NCBI GenBank assembly: GCA_009602735.1
Contig: WELA01013861.1
Coordinates: 6,599 to 70,598 of the forward strand
Reading direction: 5' to 3'
From: Mesotaenium endlicherianum
Lineage: Eukaryota > Streptophyta > Zygnematophyceae > Zygnematales > Mesotaeniaceae
DNA length: 64,000 nt
Below, piece by piece: positions 22,405-33,468 of this stretch (the stretch's first letter is position 1; each line of letters begins with the position of its first letter). The notes under the pieces are model-generated. The model was not told where the DNA came from. It searched no databases and saw only the letters and a program-made list of their open reading frames with translations. The position numbers were made by a program, and so were the translations under genes.

Positions 22405-23880
22405 GTCATTAGGAACACTTCTCTGGCCCGTGTCTTGCCTTACCTAATAAATGTCTTCTTGCTTCTTGCATGGGTTTAAGGCTGCTTCTTCATTCTTGTA
22501 ATAAGGGTCTTCTTTATAGGCGGCTGAAAATTGTGCTTCCAGATCTGTATGTAAAATTGTTTTGATTGAGTTTACTTGTAGTCTTAAAAGGGGGTCAATT
22601 GGATTTGTTTTGCCGAGCTGGTACTGAAGCTTGATGTTGTATTGTTGCAGGTATCCACTCCATCTTGCTTGTTTCCCTTAGAGATACGGTTGCGTTTGGA
22701 GGTGCTTCAACGCCTCGTGGTCCGTAGTGACCAGCACCTTGCGTCCTTCAACGTAGCAACGCCAAACTTTCAAGGCATGTATAATCGTCAGGGCCTCTCG
22801 CTTTGTGGTTGTCTAACTTTGCTCGGTTAGATTTAGCTTCCGTGACTTGTAGGCCATGGGTTGCAGTGCATTGTCTTGGTCTTGAAGCACAATTGCTCCT
22901 ATTGCGTAGAAAGATGCATCGGTGATGACGTAGAAGGGCCAAATTGGGTATGGACTTGGAATTGTGAGCACCGGGGATGTCGTCAATCTTCTCTTCAATT
23001 GTTGGAATGCTTCCTCCTCTTTCTTGGTCCAAACATAGGGCTTGTCCTTCTTGAGTAAGTCAGTGAGGGGGGGTGCTATATGCGAGAAGCTGTGGATGAA
23101 TGTCTCGTACTAATTGGCAAATCCCAAGAATGATTGGAGTTCTTTCTTGGTCGTGGGGGTTGGCCATTCCTCCGCCACCGTGGTCTTCTTCTTGATGCCA
23201 TCAACGATCACGTGGAGACCTAGGAACTCCACTTCTTGGTTAGCAAACTCGCATTTTGACTCGTTTGCAAACAGTTTGTTTTACTTCAAAACTTCAAGGA
23301 CTTCTTTTAAGTGTCTTGCGTGCTCTTCAAGGATCTTGCTGTAGATAAGAATGTCGTCAGTGAATACCGCCACAAATCTATCCAACATGTGCTGGAATAT
23401 GGTGTTCATCATAGTCATGAAAGATACTGGCGCATTGATGAGTCCAAATGGTAGGTACATGAACTCAAAATGTCCATATTTTGTCCTAAATGCCGTCTTC
23501 TCCACGTCAGCTTCAGCGATGCGAATTTGGTGGTAAACGCTTCTTAAGTCCACCTTCGTGAAGTACTTGGCTCCAACCAAGAATCCATGAGCTCATCCAT
23601 GCGCAGCAGCGGGTATCTAGTCTTGATGGTGATCTTATTAAGGGCACGATAGTCCACACACATGCTCAAAGTACCATCCTTGTTCTTAACAAATAGCACC
23701 GGGGCTCCAAATGGCGACTTGCCAGGTCAAATGAAGCCATGCTCCAGTAGCTCCTCAATTTGCCTTTTGACTTCATCTAGCTCCGTACATGACATTTTGA
23801 GCGTAGGCCAAGAACTGGGCTTGCGTCCCGGCTCCAACTCTATCTTATAGTCTACGAATCTCTTGGGGTAGGCCCTTGGG
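22405..23880 (-). pseudogene. Gypsy-3 reverse transcriptase and RNase H
   Basis: The reverse transcriptase palm is readable at 23281-23580 ([18 protein letters not shown], then VAVFTDDILIYSK, in which both catalytic Asp residues of the second box are kept). RNase H is recognisable near 22850-22960 (VITDASFYAIGAIVLQDQ). Stops and frame changes separate the parts, so no enzyme can be made. Confidence 0.85.
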
Positions 23881-23898
23881 CAATTCCGGGAAGAATAC

Positions 23899-24641
23899 TT
23901 ATTTGTAGTCTTTCAAAATTTCTTGTATCTCCTTGGGGATGGGACTGCCTTGTTTATTTTGGGTGTCTTTCTTGATGTCTTTTGACGCAATCAAGGCCAA
24001 AAGAAGCTTCTGTCCCTTCCTCACAAGTGTCGTGAGTTGGAGGGCGGACAATAGTATATCGTGTGCCGGCTTCTTGATGTCTTGGGTTTGGATATTCTGG
24101 ATTGCGCGTAAAATACAGATTATGGAAGTGATGTTGTTCTTGATCTTGATGGTATTATCCCTCCAATTAACTTGGGGATTTTGCTTGGTCAACCAAGACT
24201 TCCCTAGGATGACATTGTACCCGTCCAATTGCATGAGGAGAACACTACTCTATTGTTTAAGAACTTGATAGAGAGTGCCAAAGGGAACATCTTCTTGGAA
24301 GGGGTTGTATAGGAAAATCCGTTAGGCATCATAATGTCCTCATCGTGGTCAAGAGTTCGCATAGATATACCATGCTTGGTGGCAAACTCTGCAGCGATGA
24401 AGTTGCCTTGAGCTCCGCTATATACTAAGATGTGGACCTTCTCTCCTCCAAGGTAACCTCTCAAACTCATTGAGGCTAGAACGTCGTCATCAACGAGGGC
24501 CTCCACCTCACTTGGCTTGTTGTCTTCTTGTGAAGTGGGACTTGGGGTGGTAGGCTCCTGGCCTACCGGCGCTCTTCGTCTTTTGACATCTTCTTGGGGC
24601 ATGAGGGTGCACGGTGGCCTTTCTCCTTGCAATAAAAGCAT
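23899..24641 (-). pseudogene. Gypsy-3 protease region
   Basis: Read in two frames that switch near 24220. The active-site motif is ILVYSGAQGNFIAAEFA, where Tyr replaces the catalytic Asp of the usual D-S/T-G. The downstream frame GYNVILGKSWLTKQNPQVNW is the conserved flap/C-terminal strand of the gypsy protease. Inactive by sequence. Confidence 0.75.
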
Positions 24642-25769
24642 ACTCCAACCTTCAAGAGAGTTTTCATTTCAGCCGGGAAGACTCTTGCCTTTACTCCTTG
24701 CTGGTAACTTGCATCATAAGTGTCATCAGAGGGTCTTCCACGCTTCCGGGAAGCCGCGGGGTCTCTTTTAATGACTCCAATTTCCATGGGTGTGGGTTCA
24801 GATGCGAATGTGGAGGGGATTGCGTACACCCGCGTTGTCGATGCCCGTGAAGATGAAGGCATTGAATGCTTGAAATCCAAGGTATCGACCTTTTGGGCCA
24901 CTCCAATAATCTTTAAAAAGTGTGTCAAATCACCTAATTTCACTTCCTTTGCCACCTTGGACTTGAGGCCAAAGATATAGCGATCAATCTTCTCTTCAAG
25001 AGACGTGTTGGGGAGCTCAAGAGTGAGGGCGTGAAATCTGGATGTATGCTCTTGCACAAACGTCGTTTGCTTGAGGTGGTGGAGCTCTCCTCGGGCAATT
25101 TTCTTGGCATTGATGGACATGAATTGCTTCTTAAGGGCTTCACAGAAATCTGCTCATCTTGCATATGATGGTGGGGGCTCTTGGTTGGGCTTGGGGTGCG
25201 CCATAGCTTGATATACAACCGCTTGAGAGTTACGCCACCATGATGTTGCTGCTCCTCTAAGCAAGGTAATGGCATTAAGGGAACGTAGTCCTCCTCGGGT
25301 ACTTCAAGGAATGCGAGGTTTGTTTTCGCATGGTTGAGCCATAAATACAGGTTGGCTCCTTTTCCGGGCTTAAAAGTGTCGGGTTTGCCGAGCTTGACGA
25401 GTTTCCTTGCTCTCGTAGGCTCTTGTGGAGGTGCAAGAGCCGGGCTGGATTTGGAGCGTTGCTTGCAATAGGGGCAGCCATGGCAGCCATAGCTTCTCTT
25501 GACGCTTGTACGGATGCTTCATAGGTGGTCAAGCCCACTTGGTTGTGGGCAGTCATTAGAAAGGCTGCCCACTCATTTGCGGGAACTCCTTGCAGTGGGG
25601 TCAACTTTGCTATAGCGGTTGCCATGGGATCTGATGGTGCTCCTCTTTGTGGTGCTTCGTGTAGTTGCAGATTTTCTTCAGTGTGCTCTCCCGTCGACGC
25701 TAGAGGAGGCCCTCTTGGAGGTGAAGTGCTTCCTTCAAAAGCTTGTTGTTGATCTTGAGGATTGGCCAT
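24563..25769 (-). pseudogene. Gypsy-3 Gag
   Basis: Starts MANPQDQQQAFEGSTSPP at 25769. The Gag core follows in a second frame (TTFVQEHTSRFHALTLELPN, FGLKSKVAKEVKL), ending with a zinc knuckle CFYCKEKGHRAPSC. The frame changes near 25275 and 25120, so Gag is not continuous. Confidence 0.8.
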
Positions 25770-25806
25770 CTTCTTGTACTACCAAAGTGCCTAGGTGCAT
25801 TACCAC

Positions 25807-26303
25807 TGTAGTGAAACAGATAGATCAAGTACTTAGTAAAATAAAATACTGTATTTATTCAAGACAAGGATCTTTGGAGGTGGTAGCTTTTTAAAAGAGA
25901 GATGGATTTTTGAAAGTTAATATTTTTCTTGATCTTGACAAGTACAAGAGTGATTAGACAATATTTCTCTATATTTTAGCTCATTTTTATACTTGCTACA
26001 TAAGTAACTTCTAGGCAGGTGCATGTTGATGTGTTGGCACCCAACACATCTCAAAACTTGCCACCACCTTCTAGAATAACGTTAACATGTCATTTTGACC
26101 TAAAAATGGTATATTTGACTTTTGCCACATGGAGGTCTTTGAGGTCCTTCTTTTAATTTTGAAAATGCCTTAGAAGGTTCAAAGGACATGAACCAAGTCT
26201 CTAGAGTATCTCTTCACACTTGAATCCACACAAAACTACTCCAAAAATATTCAAAAGCATACATATAAAAACAATCTAATATATTCTAACTTATATCACT
26301 ACA
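25807..26303 (-). repeat. Gypsy-3 5' LTR (single copy left)
   Basis: Delimited by matching inverted ends, TGTAGTGA at 25807 and TCACTACA ending at 26303. It lies directly upstream of the Gag start on the minus strand. The sequence next to it on the inner side reads TGGTAATGCACC on the minus strand, which may be a primer site, but I cannot assign the tRNA. Confidence 0.65.
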
Positions 26304-26827
26304 CCTGACCTCACTGGACGTATTCCTGCGTGTAGGGGTCAATTTGACACATGTGCGCCCACTCCTTTTTGTCTCTGGTCCTATCTGCGCACATACACAT
26401 CCGCCATGCAAAGAGCTGGTGGCGCTGATATGGGTCCCCCATGAAATCTCAATTGCTGCCAAGTGAGTATAGTCTCCACCAACCACGTCATAGTGTGTTA
26501 CCCAATCACATTTCCACAGGCTTTGGCAGTTGCGTGTTCTTCCACTGCTTCAGCCTGTTGAACAGATATTCTGCCTGGTATTCTGCCAGACACCTAACTT
26601 TCTACAATTTGGCTCGCGCCAAACAGCATCTTCAATGTCATCTTTGATCACTCTTGGTCCTCCAATCGTGAAGGTCCTGGATTGTGGAAATGCCCTGAGA
26701 GTGGGCAAAACTTTCCTTGGTTCTCCAGGCGTACGCATCTTCCCTGGTTACCGCCCTTGTTTGCACTCCCAAAACTTAAACCACCGGTTGAATGTTGGTG
26801 CTTGATGCGTGTCGCGCTCCATTCTTC

Positions 26828-27470
26828 TCAGACCTCTGCAGGAATGCCGTTTGTCCATAATAACCTGGCACATTGTGATGATCCTCCATGCTTTGCATCA
26901 TTGAGCACGACGTGATGTCCCAGTGTTGCGTCAAACACCAACCATGGCTCTCCTGACTGCATCAGGTTATATTTCAAGCTAAAGTGTACATTCTCCAGTG
27001 CATACACAAGTGGGTCCAAGTAATATTCCATCAGGTGGTTGATGATTTTCACCATTTTTCCCCCTTGTGTTGCGCGTGGGTCGTTAAATCCCTTCATTCT
27101 TCTGACCTTAAAGAACGGCTATCTTAAGAATCCAGCAAAGACCCAACCAATGTTGTAAATATTTTAAAACAAGGAGTTTACCTGGATGATTTCTCCTCCC
27201 ATTATCCGAGCAATCTCAGAATGTGGGGGCACCAAGTCTTGGAGATTTACCATCTGCCGCATCTCACTCATGCTGGTTTTGAAGGCCAATACTATGGTGA
27301 TGTCGTTGTCCACACAAGGAACTTTGGCCACCTTTGTCCCCCTCTAGATCAAAACTATTGTTCCTGAACAAAGTCCAGCAAATAACTTCAGCACAACAAC
27401 TTCTGATGGGAATGGGTCGTCCATTGTAATGGGCGCTTCAGCCAATGGCACTACTTCCGGCATCAGATTG
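26828..27470 (-). pseudogene. Cytosine-C5 DNA methyltransferase-like domain, broken
   Basis: Motif I, binding S-adenosylmethionine: VVVLKLFAGLCSGTIVLI near 27345-27400 (family pattern VL-LF-GI-TG-L-L). A TAG at 27342-27344 follows, then in the same frame VPCVDNDITIVLAF (motif II region, acidic residue for the cofactor) and MVNLQDL. After a gap with stops comes GFNDPRATQGGKM, a Leu-rich helix, YALENV (motif VI, E-N-V), GEPWLVFDATLG and SSQCARLLWTN (motif VIII, usually H-R-x-R...W-T-N). The order and spacing fit DNMT3-like enzymes encoded by retroelements. The catalytic Pro-Cys of motif IV is not visible where expected, so this copy should be inactive. Confidence 0.6.
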
Positions 27471-27557
27471 AACGCATAAGTAACTGGATGTGGGATTAGT
27501 AACAACTCTTGCGGGTTGAAATCCATATTGCTCGCGGTTTCCAGCTGCGTCATCCCC

Positions 27558-28250
27558 TCAGATTGCCACATCAGGGGTCGAGGCATGTTTAGTGAGGTAT
27601 AGGCATTGGGCCTCACAATGCAACGTCTCGTTTATATACCTCGAATGAGGTGTTGAGGCAAAACAATCCACTATCTTGGGACCGTCTTGCTGTTGCTCAC
27701 CATGTTCACAGGAATTTATCTTGTTGGTTGCTTGTCTGACTGCTCGTAGGTCACTTTCTGCAACCCAGTTATAGAACTTCATGGCGCCATCCTTATTCTG
27801 CACGTTTACAATGCTGAAATTGGTCGGTAACGAGGTGCTGTTTGCACCCTCCTCAGCTGTATTCAGTTGCTTCTCGGTTTCTTGAATCGTGAAAGAAAAA
27901 GTGAGATTCAGATTTGCAAGCGACAACAATTTAACACGCTGTATCCGATTCTCCACGAGCGCTTTCAGCTTCTCTTGCAAAAAGCTAAACTGCTTGCGTA
28001 TCTTTGACCTGGTTTGGCTCAGCTGAGCGATCTTATCCTCATCCAAAGTGATTTGAAAGGTCTGAGGAAGCTTTTTAGCATTCCTTGGGACCAGGCGGTC
28101 ATGATCGGCTTGCTCCCTGGCTGCTGCAGCCATTGCCTTCTCAGCAACTGCCTTCACGCCTTTACATACGACTTTCTCTGCCACATCTGCATCATAATAG
28201 TCGTTCGGCGTGTTTAGTTTTGCAAGTTGTGCTTTGAGTTCCGCAATTTA
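27558..28250 (-). pseudogene. Coiled-coil segment between gag-like part and methyltransferase
   Basis: A 208-codon open stretch with heptad-like helices (DEDKIAQLSQTRSKIRKQFS, FLQEKLKALVENRIQRVKLL) and an Ala-rich start. Its upstream frame would read AELKAQLAKLNTPNDYYDAD, separated by one stop. No known domain recognised. It may be the C-terminal part of the Gag polyprotein. Confidence 0.4.
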
Positions 28251-29710
28251 TGCGCTCATAGCGTCATACTTCTGGTTATCCTTCCGGCGACCAAAGTTAT
28301 CTTTTTCTTTCTTTTTACCCTTATCTGCCACTTGCGTGACAGTGTTAGCCCAAGGAGGCTTCAGATTTGGATTCTTAGACCAACACTCATCTGCTGAGTT
28401 TCTTTTCTTGCAGCAATGTGCACATATCTGTGCCTTGCTAGCAGACAGTTGCTTATCAAGAAAAGAGAATCTCTCTTCTGATGTCTCGATTTCCACAATT
28501 CCAACATTCTTCTTCTGTTTCAGCAGTACTGGCATGCTTCGCAAACCTGTTAAAAGACCCCCACATTTTCTTAAATTGCATATTAGGTCTAGAGGCCTTA
28601 GGTGGAGAGGATTCCTCATTCCTTTCAGGAGCCATAAGCGTTGTGGAAGCCTCTTTGTACCAGTCTTCACCTTCTTCGACATTGCGTGCTATTTCAGCAG
28701 CCTCATTGATGTCCCAGTCAATTTCGTGCTTCGCAGATAGGTGCGGCCTGACTATACGATCTTTTTCCTTGCCCAAGCACAACAGAAATTTGTCAGTCAC
28801 AATCTTCGGCTCATAGACTCCTGCTTTCCTAGCAAGGTTCACCCATTTGGGCTTGACTTCCATTACGATTCCATTCTTCTGACGAACAAAATGGACATAA
28901 CAGTACACTTTGAGACTGCAATCTTCGAAGAATCATTCTCCCAGTAACTTATAGAAACGACGTAGGCAATGCTCAAGATCAAGCTGGTCATCTCCAACTT
29001 CCATGTCCTTACACCAACCGGCCAATACTTCCGCATGATTGGTTTGAGTGGTGGCACTATCGCCATTCTGACCACTAAATGGTGCTCTGTGCGTCTATCT
29101 CCTGAGCAATCACAATTATTGCAGACAAGTCTGCACACAATTTTTGCAACTCTCTCATGATCCAGCCTCATTATCCTAAGCAGCAGCTCTTCGCTTGCCA
29201 TCAATATATTGCTGCAAGACATCGGCTAGCTCTTGAGTTAACGCATGCATGTCGACGCTCTCAAGAGGTGCAGCAGGCAATGCTCTTCCTGAAGACAAAA
29301 CGATCATTCTGGCTTTACCGATCTCTTTCTTGATTTTTTAATCCCTTACCTTCTTTTAATCTCTGAATGCCCATCCTTGGATAAAGTCTTCCTTCTTCGG
29401 GAATTCGCGATGGAGTAGAAAAACATCCTTGTCTAGAACTGAACCAGGCTCATGAATGCAACAGATTGTGTGTATGAGGCATCTTCCCAAATATTTTCAA
29501 AGAAATCTGCCCAATAGATCTCAACAATTTTTTTGAAAGTGAGATTATTATTGCCAGTTCATCCACGAAATCACTTTGTAGACAACTTGACTTAAGATTT
29601 TTATCCCTTTCATTACTCGCCATCTCAGCGAGTGACCAGCAATTACTAACTCTTACCCAAACGTCTCGCATTCTGCCCAAATCAAGTGCAAAAAACTGCT
29701 CGCTATACAA
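28251..29710 (-). pseudogene. Gag-like region with Cys motifs
   Basis: Several overlapping frames. The segment KWVNLARKAGVYEPKIVTDK...FLLCLGKEKDRIVRPHLS resembles the helical core of a retrotransposon Gag. CWNCGNRD and CAHCCKKRNSADECW are Cys-rich; the latter has zinc-knuckle spacing (C-x2-C-x4-N-x4-C) with Asn where His is usual. Upstream frames at 28863-29222 and 29450-29710 are stop-limited pieces that may belong to its N-terminal half. Assignment is tentative. Confidence 0.45.
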
Positions 29711-31546
29711 CTTCTCTCACCGTTTGCGGAGATCTGTCGTGGCTCGTCTTCCGATGTCTGCTCTCTCCACGGGTTATCAGTCAACTCAGGGGTCTCACTT
29801 CTTCGTGGACTCTAGCTTAAGTCAGAGCCTTCCACAGGCTCCACAAGGTGGTATTTCCTACCACTTCTCAATCTCATATACAATTGAATTTCACCCGCTC
29901 CTCTTCCAGGTTTAGCACCTGCAGACCTCACATGCCTCAACCCCAATTTGCTTGAAGATTCTTGCTCACCTGAACCTGAACGTGAACAACGGAAGTTCTC
30001 AGAATTAAGACAGTAGCGTCTTACTTCGGCTTTTGCCCAAGTTGAGGGTTACACAAATGAACAAATTGTAATTTGTAGAAATTCACGTCTAAGCAGGAAA
30101 CACATACAACACCAAGTTTCAGAGAAAATCGCCCACCAGGACTTTCGCTTAAATTCACCAAGTCACAGCTTACAAAACTCTGAAACTAAAGCGTCTATAC
30201 CGGCCTGGCTTGAGCTCTTTGCTCATAACCGCGCCTAACAGTGTTCCTCTGCTGGTTGGGCTCACTCATTTCTTCACAGAAAACGTTACTGGCTAATGCT
30301 GCTCTTACTATCAGCAATTTGACACGTGAGATATCTGAGAACTTGGAAACTAACGCAACATTCACCGTTTTATGTGCACTTTGCACGCTCGTGGTGTTTG
30401 GTCCGTATCAGCGCTAAAGTTCTCAACAGACCTTATCTGCAAGCTCTCTACAACTTTCAACCGGACTTTTTTTTGGGAACTCCTGGATTCTAACTTTTCT
30501 ATGATACACAGCGTGATATTGAAGCAGGAATCTTCAACGTCGGCAGAAGTGTGCCTCCTCCCCTTCTTTTGGCCTTGGTAGCTCATTTTCTTCTTCTTCG
30601 CGCCTCTTTTTCTTCTTTCTCCTCTCTTCTCCTTTCTGGCCTTCGTCTTCTTGGATGTGGCAGAAGTTGCAAGTCAGAATGAGGGCGAAGTATGCAAGGC
30701 TCGTGCCTTTCCTAGGCACCACGCAAGCACGTCCCTTTTGAGATTGTCGTAGATTAGTCACAGTCGCATGTATGCATGCTCCACCTCGTGAGTCGTGAGC
30801 GTGACTACATGTCCTAAGTTATGTCGCGTCACTCAGTCTGCATGCAGGCCTTGTGACGGTTGGGCGTGCTCGCTTAACCTTTCGGTCGACGTGCACGCCC
30901 TCGTAGCTGGGAACCCATGTCCATTATTGTGTCAGGTCTGTCTTGGCAACCCCCTTAAGAGGTTGCCGCCGAGCTGTCCTGCTTACTCAGCGTGGTTTGA
31001 CTCAGCCATCGCTAAGCGAGTGGTTATGTCAGCTGTGCCTGACTTGGCACTGCTAAGCTAGCTGCTGGGTCAGCTTCCTTGACGTGGCAACTACTGACAT
31101 GGACCTTCTGCAGGTCCTGTGGGACGTCCAACTTCGCAAATGACTTGGCTGTCAAACCCCACCCATCACTGAGTGTTGCTTTTGACTCGTTGCAGTCACC
31201 ATTTCGTGTGACATAACTTTTGACTTTTAACAACGACTTGTCCACATAAGCAGTCTAGTTAGTCAGTCAACGCTTCTTCGTACCTGGGCGGCCGTAGCTT
31301 GCGCCACGCACGCTGCTCCGTCAAAATTGTAGCAGTCGCGACGTTGGAGACGTATGTAAACAAAAGCTTTAGAAATGTACCTCGAGGTACAGCGAATCAA
31401 TGTTCAATTAATCAAGTCGCGTCCGATTTGGGCACTGTAAATTGGGCCTAAGACAAACGAGCGCGGACAGCTCAACCACAAATACTTCGTGTGAAGCTTC
31501 ACTACGTGTAGAAAATTTGATTCAGACAACGTCGAGGGCTTCGTGC
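29711..31546. other. No gene recognised
   Basis: Mixed-composition sequence with short frames only. The Lys/Glu/Arg-rich small frame around 30534-30761 (minus) comes from a CTTCTTC-type purine/pyrimidine run and is not convincing. Confidence 0.5.
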
Positions 31547-31555
31547 GACGTATTT
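31547..31555. repeat. 9-bp target duplication, left copy
   Basis: GACGTATTT here and GACGTATGT at 32506-32514 differ at one base and flank the inverted-repeat element exactly. Nine-base duplications are typical of Mutator-like transposition. Confidence 0.8.
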
Positions 31556-32505
31556 GGGGTAATTACCAAAGTAGCACTCTAACTTTTGTTTACTCTTCAA
31601 ATAGCACTCCCAAGTTTCGTTATTACAAAACTAGCACTCGCGCATGTAAGGTGAGTCCACGTAGGTTTTACACGATCAAATAACGTGCCACACAAATTTG
31701 CACGCAACCCTACTTGACACACCACTTCTCTCTTTCGTTTCCAAAATCGACCACCACCACTTTTCTAACTGACCCAACTTCACGAACCAAACTGGCAAAG
31801 GACGCCCAAAAATTGGTCCACAAGTGTTTTCGTGACCTGTTTCTTGCGCCTTTATTTTCTAAGTCCTGTATTTTTTGAGAGACTATATTCATCGCATTCT
31901 CTGCTATTTCAGGTAGGAACGCAATCACAAGAAGCTATTTGGAGCGGCTGAGTCAAGTGGTTACTTAATATGGCACATTGCTGTTGAGGTTGTCCGTAGC
32001 TATCCTTTCCAACTTGTAAGCATGTTGCACCTATCTTAACTGCGCATCCATGGGAACATTTCTCACATCCTACATTTAACCGCCACGTTTTACCTACATT
32101 TAACCACCATAAGAAGTACCTAGTTGACCCGCCAAGGTTTAGACCCAGCTATGGAGTTTGAAAAGTAGTCTTCGAGTTGGAGGCGCGGCAAAGCGGTCAA
32201 TGCCTTCAAGAGTTTTGGAGCGTAAAATGAAGGTAGCGACAATGTGTCCACCCTAAATTTGGCGTCCTTCTGCAGTTTGGATCGCGAAGGTGGGTCAGTT
32301 ACAAAAGTGGTGGTGGTCGATTTTGGAAACGAAAGAGAGAAGTGGTGTGTCAGGAAGGTTCGCGTGCGAATTCGTGTGGCACGTCATTTGATCGTGTAAG
32401 TCCTACGTGGCTTCACCTTACATGCGCGAGTGCTAATTTTGAAATAAGGAGGAGTGCTAGATTTTGAAATAAACGAAAGTTGAGTGCTAGTTTGGTAATT
32501 ACCCC
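31556..32505. mobile_element. Mutator-like non-autonomous DNA transposon (950 bp)
   Basis: Terminal inverted repeats of about 230 bases (31556-31788 and about 32277-32505) start with GGGGTAATTACCAAA and end with TTTGGTAATTACCCC. The flanks carry a 9-bp duplication with one mismatch. Long inverted repeats together with a 9-bp duplication indicate a Mutator-like element; it has no transposase frame, so it needs one from elsewhere. Each inverted repeat contains three TAGCACTC boxes close to the end (31572, 31602, 31632; reverse orientation at 32428, 32452, 32482). Confidence 0.82.
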
Positions 32506-32514
32506 GACGTATGT

Positions 32515-33468
32515 CGACCTCGGCAACCAACGTACATCATCGCAACTTTCGGGCCGCGAAGATTCAAGTTGGGCCGCGAAAATTCAAGTTTCAATTATCA
32601 TCTGCGCCAATCTGCGCAACCCCTAGGGATCCAATTGGAGAGGTCGACGTTTGAGGCGATGAAGTATTGAGCACGACGAGTGTGAGGCGTGACGGGTACC
32701 TGCGGGTTGTTACCGTACAGGCGTCAAGCTGCCCGTGCTCGGGGTCGTTCAATCATGGTTTAGTGTTTGATTTGGCACATATATCCCACAATCTTACCCC
32801 CGAATCCGGATGAGTACAACCCCATGGTGACCACTACTGCTGACAACGACTTAGTAGATCGTATCAAATCTGCCTCATCGTTACCTACGAGGTGACAGAA
32901 AATGACATAAGCAGCTGGCCTGGATCTGGCAGTCTCTGCCCTGACAGCTGGAATAATGATGCCTCAACTCGCAGTCGTCCTTGGCCCATTCCATTTTGAC
33001 AGAGGCAGGCCGCAGGCAGAGGGCTTTTTCATTTTTTCCTCTGTTTTTTCGCTGTTGTTGGTGGCGCTGGTCGCACTCCGGCAACTTTCGCGTTGGAAAC
33101 ATACTTTGTCTGTACGAATATGGGCAGCATGTACTATACCAGCTTGTCAGCAAGATTTCCAGCGTGTCTGTCCCGCTCACAGCCCGCTGCACACCCTTGC
33201 TGCAGCCTGCGATGCTCAATTGCAGGTAGCGTTCTCCGTGGTCCATACTACGGCCTCTCTTCTACACAGCCAAGATTGGAGGGAGTTGAGCCGAGTTACA
33301 GCTTTTCCCCCCTTCAGTCGCCGTGAGGTCCCTGCAGATGGGACAGGTCAAGTACGCATCTTAGCTGCTAGATACTTTCTGTGTTGAGTGGTCTTAAGGA
33401 CCCCTCTGAAATTTCGAGTGTGCAATTCGTCTCTTACCTTTGCAATATATTGACTCACGGAGAACAGT
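32515..33468. other. Upstream region of the pyrophosphatase-like gene
   Basis: No coding region supported. It marks the change from the transposon-rich half to the gene-rich half. The 5' leader and promoter of the gene at 33469 should lie here; I see no convincing core promoter motif. Confidence 0.4.

Larger units (their letters stand above)
21807..26303 (-). mobile_element. Gypsy-3: decayed Ty3/gypsy element
   Basis: Minus-strand order: 5' LTR (25807-26303), Gag, protease, reverse transcriptase, RNase H, integrase. The integrase end and the 3' LTR are missing on the left, where the element E repeat abuts. Many stops and frame changes break every domain. It is clearly a different family from Gypsy-1: Gag, protease and LTR do not align. 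Confidence 0.85.
26700..29710 (-). mobile_element. Retroelement-like relic: gag-like part plus C5 methyltransferase
   Basis: On the minus strand a chain of broken frames runs gag-like region, two Cys-rich motifs, a coiled-coil segment and a cytosine-C5 DNA methyltransferase-like domain. No polymerase, integrase or LTR was recognised, so the element type is open. Retrotransposons that captured a DNA methyltransferase are known from a few eukaryotes, including, as I recall, a charophyte alga and a dinoflagellate. This relic would fit that theme, but the assignment of all parts to one element is inference from order and shared strand. Confidence 0.5.
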
